A stretch of 38,974 nt of DNA, from NCBI GenBank assembly GCA_015680685.1, contig MNCI01005576.1:368109-407082 (forward strand), written 5' to 3'. Below the pieces are notes generated by a model, which searched no databases, was not told the origin of the DNA, and saw only the letters and a program-made list of their open reading frames with translations. Shown piece by piece: positions 21,142 through 31,232 of this stretch (within the stretch, counting starts at the first letter, position 1; each line of letters opens with the position of its first letter). Position numbers and translations under genes: made by a program. The DNA is from Gnetum montanum. Taxonomy: Eukaryota > Streptophyta > Gnetopsida > Gnetales > Gnetaceae.

Positions 21142-22015
21142 TAATGAACGGTAAAGTATTCGTACACTCAACCATATGAATTACAAGCATTCATGCACAA
21201 TCTAATCAAATTCCATGGATGGGACTAGTTGTGACACCTAGATCATTATGCTTTGATCATAGTTCGCTATCTTCCCACTTGGACTAGTAGTAGCTTTGTC
21301 ACATATGGTTTAGTCCAAAGTGAGGGATATGATGTTGTTCCTAATTCTATGCTACTCTTGATGGAAATAAAGGGATAAATTAATTAACTAATAAATAATG
21401 AAAACAAAGTCTAAACTAGCCTATGGATGATGGTATCTACTCTTAATCATTTGTACATATCTTGGACTTCATGGAATTACTTTTGGGATTGCCAAGTGTA
21501 CATCATTGGTTATGCCAAATGATACACCTTTGGACTACCAAGTATTTACACTAAATGCTTGTCATTAAGCTATACACATTTTGCTTAATAATAGGAATGG
21601 TAAATAAAAATAAATTGAAATTTTTAACTAAAGAGAGCATTAAATAATTAAAGTAAAAATAATCTAAGTGAATGCTACAATGATGGAAGTAATCTTGATC
21701 TTTATTGCCAGTCATGTAACATGTCCAAGTACATCACACTCAAACAAAAGTGTCGTATGATTACAAGAATCATACTATGGGCATGCACAGGAATAATAGA
21801 CTTTGAAAGAAGAAAATATACTAGAACTATCTACTAACTATCAACTACTTACTACCTCCCTCATCTAAGTACTGCAACACCATATTTATAGGCAAGATCC
21901 AGATGAGGCAATGTTGGGTATCCAATGTTACTTATTAGCCCTAATGTCAAGTACACAACATCCAGGCTTCAACGTCCTGTATCCAATGTTAAGGCCATAG
22001 AAGAATGACTCATCA
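21142..22015 (-). repeat. 3' LTR of R1
   Basis: An 874-bp LTR from TAATGAACGG (TG decayed to TA) to ACTCATCA. It contains the CTATAAATATG box on the minus strand (21882-21891) and a U3 with repeated TCCAATGTT and GTCAAGTACACAAC words (21910-21990). It is 56 bp longer than its partner, the extra length being in this U3 stretch. Confidence 0.85.
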
Positions 22016-22030
22016 TACCCTCATGGTTGA
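22016..22030 (-). other. Polypurine tract of R1
   Basis: The minus-strand reading CAACCATGAGGGTA abuts the 3' LTR, corresponding to CAGTCGTGGGGGTA of R2. Confidence 0.6.
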
Positions 22031-22239
22031 ATGAAAACTTGTCTGCAAGCTAAACAAAATGAGGAATAAGTTCTTTACAAAATATTGGCAGGTATGGGAT
22101 TATTGACTAACTCAAATAATAAATAAAATTATTGACTCTTTGCATGTCCCAGTGGTGTAGTACAAAAATGGGATACATTAATACAAAATAAAATAAAAAT
22201 AGGACTAGAAAGCTCATGTGGTTCCCAGAGGTAGTGACT

Positions 22240-24939
22240 CTTCCATCAGCTACTTCCCTTTGTTACCAGGTCATTGAAACTTGTATTGATTAAGTAAGAC
22301 CTATAATTTTTCCTCCTTCATCCTTGGGCCATGCACTATCTAAGCTGCTATGCTAATGTGTGTTGGTGCCAGTACATCCCAAGGACATGGTAGTTAATAA
22401 AATATTTCATTCACCTTTACATACCATTCTGCTAACTATTTTCATTCTTCCTCGAAAGCTTTAGCTTTATCTTTGAGTAGATGATAATCCATCAATCTAC
22501 GAGCTAGGTTCGAGGCTAAATCTTTTTGTCCTTGATAACTAGCTTTGACCACCTCTAACTCTGAGTTTGCCACCTGTAACTTTTGCAAAGAATCTTTTTG
22601 ATCTACAAACTATTTTTCATATAGCACATAGGTGATCATCACTTGTTTCTCTAGCTCACTTCAAGGACGACCTACTATTAACATGGAAAGGTTGGCATAT
22701 CTAAGGTTATCCAACACCATGTATTCCTTTAAATCCTCTATCTATAGGTCTTTGTTTTTGACTTCTGCTTATTGGACTATAGCATAACTATCCAGGATGG
22801 CCTACCATTTAGAATTCTGTGATGACAGGGAACTAATGTTGGCCTTAGCCATTTTGATTTTCTTCTCATTGATTTTCTTATACATGCCAACTTGGTCACA
22901 GAAGTGCTCTTTCAATTTTTCATGCTTTTTGGCCTCGTTTTACCACACACTAATTTTTATTACTAACTTTGGTAAATAGAACATACCTACTCCATGGATA
23001 GGGTTCTATTCTTCTGAGCCAATCTACTCATATCCTGGTTGATTCTCACTAATTGTTCTCGTGATTGGTGGATGCATTCTTCTAAGATGTTCTTTTCTTT
23101 TTTCATAGTGGTTAATTGGGAATTCTCTATAGTAGGCTACTTATTTTCCTCTTGGACAATGATCAATGCCTTTTTATACAAATGGAACTACACATCTGTA
23201 GTAGAGGCATTTTAAACCATTGTCTCCTTCTCTCACTTTGTAGTCGCTCTTTCCTTTTCTAACTTGGTAAGTTCCTTTGTCCTGAATTTCTCTAGTTAGA
23301 TGGGCATAAAAAAATGAGTGGGATCCCATCATTCAACTTACAAGGTAGCTAGCTCTTCTTGTAATCTCTATATCTCAACTTCTGCATGTTTTACCATGAC
23401 CTCTATCATGACCAACTTTCCTTTGGTGGTGATGAGGTTTGATTGAGTTGCAATGACATCACCAAGGATGTCAAACAAAGTGGTCATCACTTGATCCATT
23501 TGCAAAAAATGATTGAGCATGTCCTCATGCATCGTAGGAGTCATTGAGATCTCTACTAGCATCTGTGCATCTTTAGTTCCTACTAGATTAGTTGAAGGCA
23601 TAATACGAACATTGAACAACTCTTTGATATGATCAATGATCACCTCTATTGCACTTGTTGCATCCTCGTGTTGTAGCACCATGATTGTGGTACCTTATCC
23701 AATTTCCAATGTGACTTGAAAGGATGCAACATTTATAGAGATTTAACTTGATCATTGGGATCGCCCTCCTCCTAATTGAATTGAGATCTCTCCCCTAGTT
23801 GGATCAGCTAATACAATGGGTCCTACGGTGTTGTCCATAACTCAGAAGAGATTGGCCTCATCCCTAATTTCCCATCTGAAGGTTTTAGAAATTCTCTATA
23901 GGTGGCTCATCGATGCTCTATAATCTTGCAATAATGATGGTGGAGCTTGTGCTTGCAGATGCTGTTTAGGCTCTTACTGCATTTCTGTTTTGGGTTCTAC
24001 CTCCTTCTCAGCTTCTTTCTCTTCACTAGAATCTTCTCTTGGTATTGCAGCTTTCAGGAGTTTTGCAAAGGAGGCATGTTGAGCCTTCCTAGGGATATCA
24101 TTGTTATATTCCAAGATTCCAGTGTGCTTGCATAGCTTTTTGATTAAGTAGGAAAATGAAAGTGTTGGTCTCCTTGACTTCGTTTCTTCAAACTGTTGTT
24201 GAATCTTTGTGAAATAGTACTGGGAAAGGTTGCTGCAAATTTTCCCATTAAAATGGCACTTTCCCTAGCCACATAAGTGGAGATTCAATTGAGTCCTTTG
24301 GTGGGAAACAAGTGGTATGTCCCAATCTTGAAGTAGGTTTTCTCTTCCAAAGTCATCTCATTTTATGACTTATCTTCTTTGTCGTATGCATGCCTTAGCC
24401 ATAGTTTCTTTGTTTTAGGGTTAGATCTGGTGAACAGGTAAGAAATCTTTGCCCCTTCATTGGGTAGGTTGAGAGATGTAGCTATGTCCTTGATTGAGTA
24501 AGATACATTTACCTCACAAATTTTAATAGTGGTACCTTTGTCCTTATTATGCTAAAATTGATAAACTTCACCCAAGTACCATTCACTAGTGTCGGATAAG
24601 ATAGGCCACCATGGGGATGCTTTGAGTTATGTCCGCACCGCTTCTAAAGAAAATTCCACAAATGGACCAAAGTTAATTTCCATAATAACTGAAGTCAATG
24701 TGGACTTTTCCAAGATGGCAGCAAGGCAGTTAAGGGGCAACATGAGATGTTGTCCTTGTTCGGGAGCTGGTACTTCTTCTGCCTCACCTTGGGCCAATTT
24801 CCTAATAGCAAGGGCCTCTTGATGAATACTGAAGGATTGGGCCTCCTACTTATCATGTTCCTCATGTTCTCCTTGTTGACCGTGGATGCTTAGCAACTCT
24901 CTACAAGGTTTCACCCTTAGCACCTCTTTTTGGGGCCAT
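22240..24939 (-). pseudogene. ORF2 of R1: PF20167-like region plus long coiled coil
   Basis: Long decayed minus-strand ORF of roughly 900 codons. From the start (MAPKRGAKGE, 24939) the reading passes FGPFVEFSLEAV, GEVYQF, NLPNEGAK, LTLEE-like, KIGTYHLFPT, VARESAILMGKF and a FPTLI-x-KLC-x-YA-like patch (about 24200-24150). This block resembles the plant transposon-associated domain PF20167 (H-x3-V...R(A)-L-L...FPSLI-x-LC); that assignment is from memory of the family pattern. Then comes a Lys/Glu/Met-rich region, including the open frame 23682-23368 with VIIDHIKELF and heptad-like spacing, and a C-terminus with ELEVVKAS, CPWDVLAP and LMEES. No transmembrane segment suggesting an envelope was seen. 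Function unknown. Confidence 0.6.
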
Positions 24940-25186
24940 TTGTAAGCAAGCAACACCCAAGTGTTACTATGGTTATGTTTGTTATTGTTAATCAATTTAT
25001 ACCTTTACTCATAACCTTAGTTCATTAAGCTCATAATGTATATGATTGCAAGGTTAGGAAAATTTTTAAGAAAAATCCCCCAAAAAGTATCTATTTCTTT
25101 CTACGACCCTTGCAATGAGTTTCCTTTTTTGTTATATGTGGCTTATAATAATGGTTATAGGCTTATGGGTTAGAAAAAATTAGACT

Positions 25187-25207
25187 NNNNNNNNNNNNNN
25201 NNNNNNN
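25187..25207. other. Assembly gap of 21 N
   Basis: Unknown bases. By alignment with R2, the gap replaces the GTCGTGGGGGAGGGG-type purine tract present at 35321-35336; the sequence on the right (GACTAAGTTAAACACTCCAG) resumes the match to R2 at about 35334. Confidence 0.95.
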
Positions 25208-25385
25208 ATGACTAAGTTAAACACTCCAGGTTCAAATAGATTCAAACAACATGAAAATTTGAGTGTTAAGGAGTTAGATATTGCATGTGGAAGATGGAGG
25301 TGCAAAGCTCTAAGTCACAAGAAAAAATGCAACAACTCCCCTAGCAGCAAATGATCGAAATAAGGTTCAAAGTATCATGGGGGTC

Positions 25386-25434
25386 ATATTTATAGTGATT
25401 TTCAAACTTAACGTCAAGTACACAATGTTGAGGT
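25386..25434 (-). promoter_or_regulatory. Internal U3-like promoter fragment upstream of ORF2 in R1
   Basis: Minus strand: CCTCAACATTGTGTACTTGA (25434-25415), then CTATAAATATG (25395-25385). The R1 LTR U3 has the same two pieces in the same order: TGTTGTGTACTTGACATTAG (21962-21943) and CCTATAAATATGG (about 21892-21880). The LTR version has about 50 more bases between them. The site lies about 450 bp before the ORF2 start and well after gag, so it is a second promoter candidate inside the element. R2 lacks it at the aligned position. Confidence 0.6.
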
Positions 25435-25439
25435 TAAAA

Positions 25440-26790
25440 AATTTTGATTTTATGGGGCTAATGAACATGAAAATTGAAGCTCTAGGATTGGTTGGAATGG
25501 TTAAAGTTAAGTTTAGTATCTTGGGTAAGTGAAAAATTAGTTGGATGCACTGAAAGGATGATAGGGTGAAGTCATCGAGGTGAAAGTAAGAGAATGAATA
25601 AGAAAAAAGGTGTTGAAAGCATGATTATGGGATAGATTACATTCATAATAATGGAAACAAGAAAATATATCAATTTGAGCACTTGGAAGGTGAAAAATAG
25701 TGTGGTTAGGTGAAACAAGTATAAGTCACAAAAGTTACGCAAGTGGATCCTCCCCAAATCAGTTTTTAGCCTATGATGCTCTTGTGTAACCACACCTATA
25801 ATGTTCATAGGCACTAAAGGATTTGAATGCAATGCATACCTATAAAACAAAACACACATGTTAAAACCACTAAATTGAGACAATGACTCTATGCTACACA
25901 AAGCCACAAGTTATGAACATTTTGCCAATGAGATGAAATGGACCGTAGAAGGGATCGCAAAAATCGGGACATGAGGTATCATACCATGTTCACAATGAAA
26001 CCTTGTGTGTTATTAATGGTTAAATAACCATGTTTCCATCTATCTAAGATTCAAATAAAGTCCAAACCACATTTCAATGACACTGCATTGTTTCATCCCA
26101 TTAGCAAAAAATCATAAGACTATCAAAGTCATGAAGAGTAACATGACTTGGCATTTTGTCCAAGCGAGGAGCAGTAGTAAGGAACACTTATTGGTTTTTT
26201 TTATGGGTCTATGAAGATACCAACCTTTAGGCATGGGTACATGTCTTTCTAGTAGAATCCATAGAAGTTTATTCAATGTTGTTTTAAGTTGCTCTTACTC
26301 CCATTTTTTGTTAGATTCACAAGGATATGGTTACAACCTTAGCAACATGATAGAGCATATAGAAGTAGCCAAAGAGAATCCACAAATTCCCTTGATGTCA
26401 CACCCTTTACACTCTGCCTTGGTTCTACACTCTTCTATCTAGACACAATGATTATAGAATTATTATTAAGTTAGATGATGAAAAAGATTACCATTATGAC
26501 CAAAGTAAGAACCTCTTATTAATGGAATGGGTGGATGGATGTTGTGGTCTCAATGTCCGAATAATTGATCCCTTATGACTCAGCAACATAGGGAAAACCT
26601 CACCTCATTAGCCAACATGATTATTTTATTCACAAGTGAGATTACAAAAGAAAATGAAAACAACAACTAGAGAAATAGGAAAAGCTAGCTCAAGAAATAG
26701 GAAAATGACAAAAAATTGGAAAACAAAAAGATGAAAAGCACCTAAAAATACTAAAGATAGAATGGGGGAGAACCCCCACAACTAAACATT
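25440..26790 (-). other. Conserved non-coding spacer of R1
   Basis: Non-coding in all frames. It aligns block by block with R2 35480-36770 and the reverse complement of F 18590-20230: an A-rich tract (26640-26760), a block containing TTACTCCCATTTTTTGTTAG (about 26297-26316), and the CCTATGATGCTCTTGTGTAA block (about 25770-25789). No domain is visible. Confidence 0.6.
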
Positions 26791-29440
26791 TAGCTATGGC
26801 TAGGATTAATAAGTGGATGAATAGAATCCATGCATGTATGAAACGTTGGGAACCTTGCACACCCTGACCACTAGGTGCCTATTGTTGGTGTGGTGGCTAG
26901 GTAGAAAAATTATTGGTCACACACCTGATTGGTATACATGTGGTGGGTTAGGATATGAGGTGTTTTAACATTATGGATGACTAGCCCATGATTACACCCT
27001 TTCTTATGAGGTGGTATGCATGGATTTATTTATCTTTCCATGCTTGTAAATTCATTAAGTTGATGTGGGATTGGAGGACTAATGGATGGTGGCCTTTATG
27101 TATGGTCAGAGAATGTTGGTTGAGGCAATGGAGGTAGTGCACCAGGTTGGCCTTGCACTAGCATAGGTGATGTAGTGATTCCATGCATGGTTTTCTTTAG
27201 CTTATGACCTTTCCTTTAGAAGGGATGTTTCTAGCATTGCAGTTGGGACCCACTAGCATCAGCATGTCTATGCCCAGTTGCAGCACATGTGCCACTTGTT
27301 TGTTGATATGAGGATGATAGACCTTTCTAAGTTGCTAATGATGACATATAAGGAGGTGAATGATGAGAATATCAATGGTAGGTTGAAGAGTAAGAGGTGC
27401 AAGATGGTGATCCTTCTAGGGATGTCATGTATTGATGGTACTCGGGAGAGTGGTAGTGGCGATTAGAAGTAGAGGATGCAAAACTAGTTGGAGAAATAGG
27501 GTGTTGAACATAATATTCATGAGGTTTTGATGGGTATGGTTGATTTGGTGGTGCTACCCCCATGATTGTGGTTGTTGCCACTATAGTTGATGCTAATGTT
27601 AAGGCTGGGAATAAGTCCTCTTAGGATGGTTTAATCGATTGTGGGACTATCTAAAATTACCTTGTGGGAGAGGAAGTCTTCTAGGCATGTGCTTTTGCAC
27701 AAATTTTGGATTTAAGTCACTTACCCAATACTCCTGTAGATGCAATAATATAAGGCATTGGCTACTTGGGTGGTCATATATGCATAGGTTTCATTAATTA
27801 TCTTTGTTTGTGGTGGAGTTTTTGGCCTCACTTTTGTTAGCCACTTTTCTTGCCTGTCAAAAAGTGTTCCTAACTGTTTCTTGGTTCTATGTCCTCTATA
27901 TATTGTGATTTACTGGCATGTTTTGCATGACCTTCTCTGTGACCATATCAAGAAGGTTTATGATGTTTTCATTTATCCATTTGGACATCTTATTAAGCTT
28001 TGCTTCTAGATCATCAATAGACTCTTGTATCGGCAAAGTCTATTGTAGAATCACCTTATTAAAGGTAGTTTCATTCTTCTTACCATAAATTTGGACCTCC
28101 TTCGATTGAAGAGTTCGTTCAACATACTCCCACTTGCACATCTCTCCTTATTCTTTTGCCACATGCTCTATTAACTCTCTAACCTAATGGGCTTGGAGCT
28201 TGTATAATTTCCCTAGGGCATAAATCCCAAGGGTCACCCTTATTTCATTACAAAGCCCATCTATGATGTGGAAAAGTTTCTCCTCCTCGAAGAAACCATG
28301 GCCTAGGCATCTATTTAGTGAGGCATAATATCTATCTAAGGTCATGTCTAAGGGTTCATGTTGTTCTTACTTCCAGTCTTGGATCTGTCTCCTCAAATTG
28401 GACACTCTTGCATAGGTTTGGTATTTCTTATTGAAAAGTTCTTGCATTGTAGAACATCATCATATTGAATTTGGCCTCAACGATCTATACCACACTTTAA
28501 CTCTATTAATTAGTATCCTAGGAAATAGCTTAAGCTTTTTCCACTCACTTTCCATGTTGTAGAACACACAGGCATCATCGAAGGCTTGTAAATGATGTTG
28601 CAGATTTGAATCATAGCCTCCTGCAAATTTTGGAATATTATTCATGTCAAGCTTAAGTAGACAAATATTTTTGCAATGTCAGTGAGACATCTTAACTGCC
28701 TATGTGATATGAATGCTCTATGCCACACTTTGGCTTTGTTAATTAGTGTCCTAGGAAAGAGCTTAAGCTTTTTCCATTGACTTTCCATGTTGTAGAACAC
28801 ACAGGCATCATGGAAGGCTTGTATATGATGTTACGGATCTAAATCATATGCTCCTACAAATTTTATAATATTATTCATGTCAAGCTTAGGTGATGACTCT
28901 TTTTACAATGTCTACAAGATCTCTTAATTACCTCTATGATATGCATTAGCCTCTTGTGGCCAACAAGGGTCCATCATCATCAAACAAATTGTGAGGGAAA
29001 TTTCTATGTCCATGGTGACTTCTTTGACTTTTCTTGTGGGTTTAATTTTGGTTTTTAGTCTGATCCTTTGATGGAGCTTTATCTCAATACCTATGTTTAT
29101 CTTCGTTAGAACTAGACATTGAAATGAAAGAGGAAGATGAAGGATTGGAAGTATTGCCATGGCTTCTATGGTGTTCTTTGGGATCCTTTGATTTATTATT
29201 TCTTGGTTTTGAGGAAGTATTAGGCCTTGAGGCCTCCCCTAGTCTAGGACCTACATCATCTCCACCAAGACTATCTACCTTAGGTGCATGTAGTCTTTGA
29301 GTTTCATTGGGATGGTCATGATCATAGGAAACCCCTACATAAGGTTGATCACTCCAATTTTCTTCATCGTATATCTCGTTAGTTATTTAATGAATGTGTT
29401 CACTATACAGCACATAGTTACTTCCATTTGAGAGAGATAT
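26790..29440 (-). pseudogene. Gag of R1
   Basis: Decayed gag on the minus strand. The start aligned with the R2 ATG is ATA here (29440-29438), so the start is lost. Core frame 28645-28463: NNIPKFAGGYDSN, HHLQAFDDACVFYN, WKKLKLFPRIL and VKVWYRSLRPNSI, closely matching R2. It continues with NKKYQTYARVSNLRRQI, RYYASLNRCLGHGF and HIIDGLCNEIR (about 28440-28260). The knuckle LCIYDHPSSQC is at about 27770-27735. It ends in a Pro/Gln/Tyr-rich tail (27581-27372) and stops near the spacer. A 233-bp tandem duplication at 28490-28955 breaks the frame. Confidence 0.75.
28490..28955. repeat. 233-bp tandem duplication inside R1 gag
   Basis: The segment beginning CCACACTT at 28490 recurs from 28723, and TTCATGTCAAGCTTA at 28641 recurs at 28874, a constant offset of 233 bp. 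Because 233 is not a multiple of three, the duplication shifts the gag frame. The copies differ at scattered sites, so it is not recent. Confidence 0.85.
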
Positions 29441-29547
29441 TGTTCTTGATTTATGGTGTGTGTGAGCTAATAGTTTCTAAAAGATATATCATTAATACCT
29501 TTTACAATGATTGTGTATAATATAACTAATCTAGATAACTAGCATCA

Positions 29548-29565
29548 TCCTCGACAACAATGCCA
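29548..29565 (-). other. Primer-binding site of R1 (decayed)
   Basis: The minus strand reads TGGCATTGTTGTCGAGGA, one base inside the 5' LTR. It aligns with the R2 site TGGCGCCGTTGCCAGGGA, and the differences are mostly C/T and G/A changes. Confidence 0.65.
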
Positions 29566-29566
29566 A

Positions 29567-30384
29567 TGATGAGTGATGAGGTACCACTACACTCAACCAT
29601 ATGAATTACAAGTGTTCATGTACAATCTAGTCAAATTCCATGGATGGAACTAGTTGTGACACCTAGATCATTATGCTTTGATCATAGTTCACTATCCTCC
29701 CACTTGGACTAGTGGTAGCTTTGTAACGTATGGTTTAGTCCAAAGTAAGGCATATGTTGTTGTTCCTAATTCTATGCTACTCCTAATGGTGATAAAGGGA
29801 TAAATTGATTAACTAATAAATAATGGAAAACAAAGTCTAAACTAACCTATGGGTGATGGTATTTACTCTTAACCATTTGTACATGTCTTGAACTTCGTGG
29901 AATTACTTCTGGTCTTGCCACATGTATGTTACTAGTTATGCTAAATGATACACCTCTAGACTACCAAGTATTTACACTTAAATGCTTGTCATTAAGGCAT
30001 ATGCATTCCACTTAATAACAAGAATAGTAAATAACAATAAATGGAAATGTTTAACTAAAGAGAGCATTAAATAATTAAAGCAACAATAATCTAAGTGGAT
30101 GTTGCGATGATGAAAGTAATCTCGATCTTTATTGCTAGTCATGTAATTTGTCCAAGTACATCACACTTGAATAAAGGTGTCATATGATTACATGCATCAC
30201 ACTATGGGCATGCACTAGGAATAATAGACTTTGAAAGAAGAAACTAAAAACTAGAACTATTTACTAACTATCGACTACTTACTACCTCCCTTATCTGAGT
30301 ACCCTAGCACCATATTTATAGGCGAGATCCAGATGAGGTGACATCAGGTATCTGACATTGAGGTCAAAGAAGGATAACTCATTA
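29567..30384 (-). repeat. 5' LTR of R1
   Basis: An 818-bp LTR from TGATGAGTGATGAGG to AACTCATTA. TATA box on the minus strand at 30312-30321 (CTATAAATAT); U3 words ATCAGGTATC and TGACATTGAGG (30343-30363) shared with the internal promoter fragment of F. Partner of 21142-22015. Confidence 0.85.
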
Positions 30385-30389
30385 GCACT
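30385..30389. repeat. Right target-site duplication of R1
   Basis: GCACT, identical to 21137-21141. The F element ORF2 resumes here. Confidence 0.9.
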
Positions 30390-31075
30390 ACAAATAAAAT
30401 TGAAGAAGTCTTAGTCTTGTACTCAGTCAAGGTGATAGCCAAAGCTCTCAACATACCTAATGAAGGGGCAAAGGTAGCATACTTATCCACTAGACTAGAT
30501 GCTAAAATGAAGAAACTCTATCTAAAATGGGCATATGGCAAGGAAGATAAGGGATATAATAAACTAACTCTAGAGGAAAGAATCTATTTGAAAATTGGCA
30601 CCTATCACTTATTTCCAATAAATAAATTAAAAAGATTGGCTACTTATGAGGCTAGAGGAACTGCGATCCTAATGTGAAAATACAACATCAATCACATAGA
30701 AATTTACTTTATGGAGATCTAGAGGTAGTTTTAAGAAAAGAAGGTAGGCAAGCTAAGATTTCCATTTTCTTGCCTTATCATGAAGCTATGCAAATATGCT
30801 AGAATCTTAGGATACACCAATTACACTCCCATGAGGGCCCATAACACTTCGTATAATGAATTGCTCAAACCAGGACCACCGAGGAAAGATTAAGGTGAGG
30901 AAAAAATTGATGCTAGGGAAACCACATAGAAGATGAAACAACAATAATAAGTAGGATCCAGTGGCCAGAAGTAGGAGAAAAAGTAGCAATAGCAAGTCCC
31001 ACCATCACCACCACAAGATTACAGACCATCAATGAGTCATCTACAATAGATTGTAGAGACTATTAGTTGGGGAAT

Positions 31076-31169
31076 AAACAACGAAGCAAACTTTTATAGA
31101 GTTATCAATAGTGCCATATGANCAAACAACGAAGCAAACTTTTATAGAGTTATCAATAGTGCCATATGA
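31076..31169. other. 46-bp exact duplication around a single N
   Basis: 31076-31121 and 31124-31169 are identical and separated by N C. A perfect short duplication across an N in an otherwise decayed element looks like a failed overlap join in the assembly, not biology. Confidence 0.8.
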
Positions 31170-31232
31170 TCCATAGTTTTTGCTGATTCTGTGAGTGTAC
31201 ATATCTCATTACAATTAAGAGAAGAGGCCCAG

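Larger units (their letters stand above)
21142..30384 (-). mobile_element. Athila-like gag-only element R1, complete, nested in F
   Basis: A full-length 9243-bp minus-strand element with both LTRs (21142-22015 and 29567-30384), primer-binding site (29548-29565), gag (about 29440-26790), spacer, ORF2 (24939 to about 22240) and polypurine tract (22016-22030), flanked by the perfect duplication GCACT. No reverse transcriptase, RNase H or integrase signature was seen between gag and the 3' LTR, and no protease. The LTRs differ by about 8% by eye over their first 180 bases, so insertion is old but younger than F. It contains a 21-N gap and a 233-bp duplication in gag. It depends on enzymes from elsewhere if it ever moved this way (inference). 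Confidence 0.85.
30385..31232 (+). pseudogene. ORF2 middle part of element F: PF20167-like region
   Basis: Continuation of the ORF2 begun at 20722. The open frame 30417-30677 reads VIAKALNIPNEGAKVAYLST, EDKGYNKLTLEER and KIGTYHLFPI, ending AILM before a stop. A shifted frame goes on to RFPFSCLIMKLCKYARI-like residues at about 30755-30800. The same blocks occur in R1 at about 24480-24150 and, for the first part only, in R2 (VLNLPNTGPKVA). The NLP-type box followed by an H-x-FP and a late FP-x-LI-x-KLC box is what suggests PF20167. A Gln-rich stretch follows (about 30940-31010). Confidence 0.55.

Noticed and set aside
22240-24939. ORF2 as an envelope-like gene
   Set aside because: No signal peptide or membrane segment was seen; the content is charged and coiled-coil-like.
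25187-25434. Internal promoter and purine tract as the remains of a deleted internal LTR
   Set aside because: In a true LTR remnant the polypurine tract would precede the U3; here, in element sense, the U3-like fragment comes first, and no other LTR part is present.
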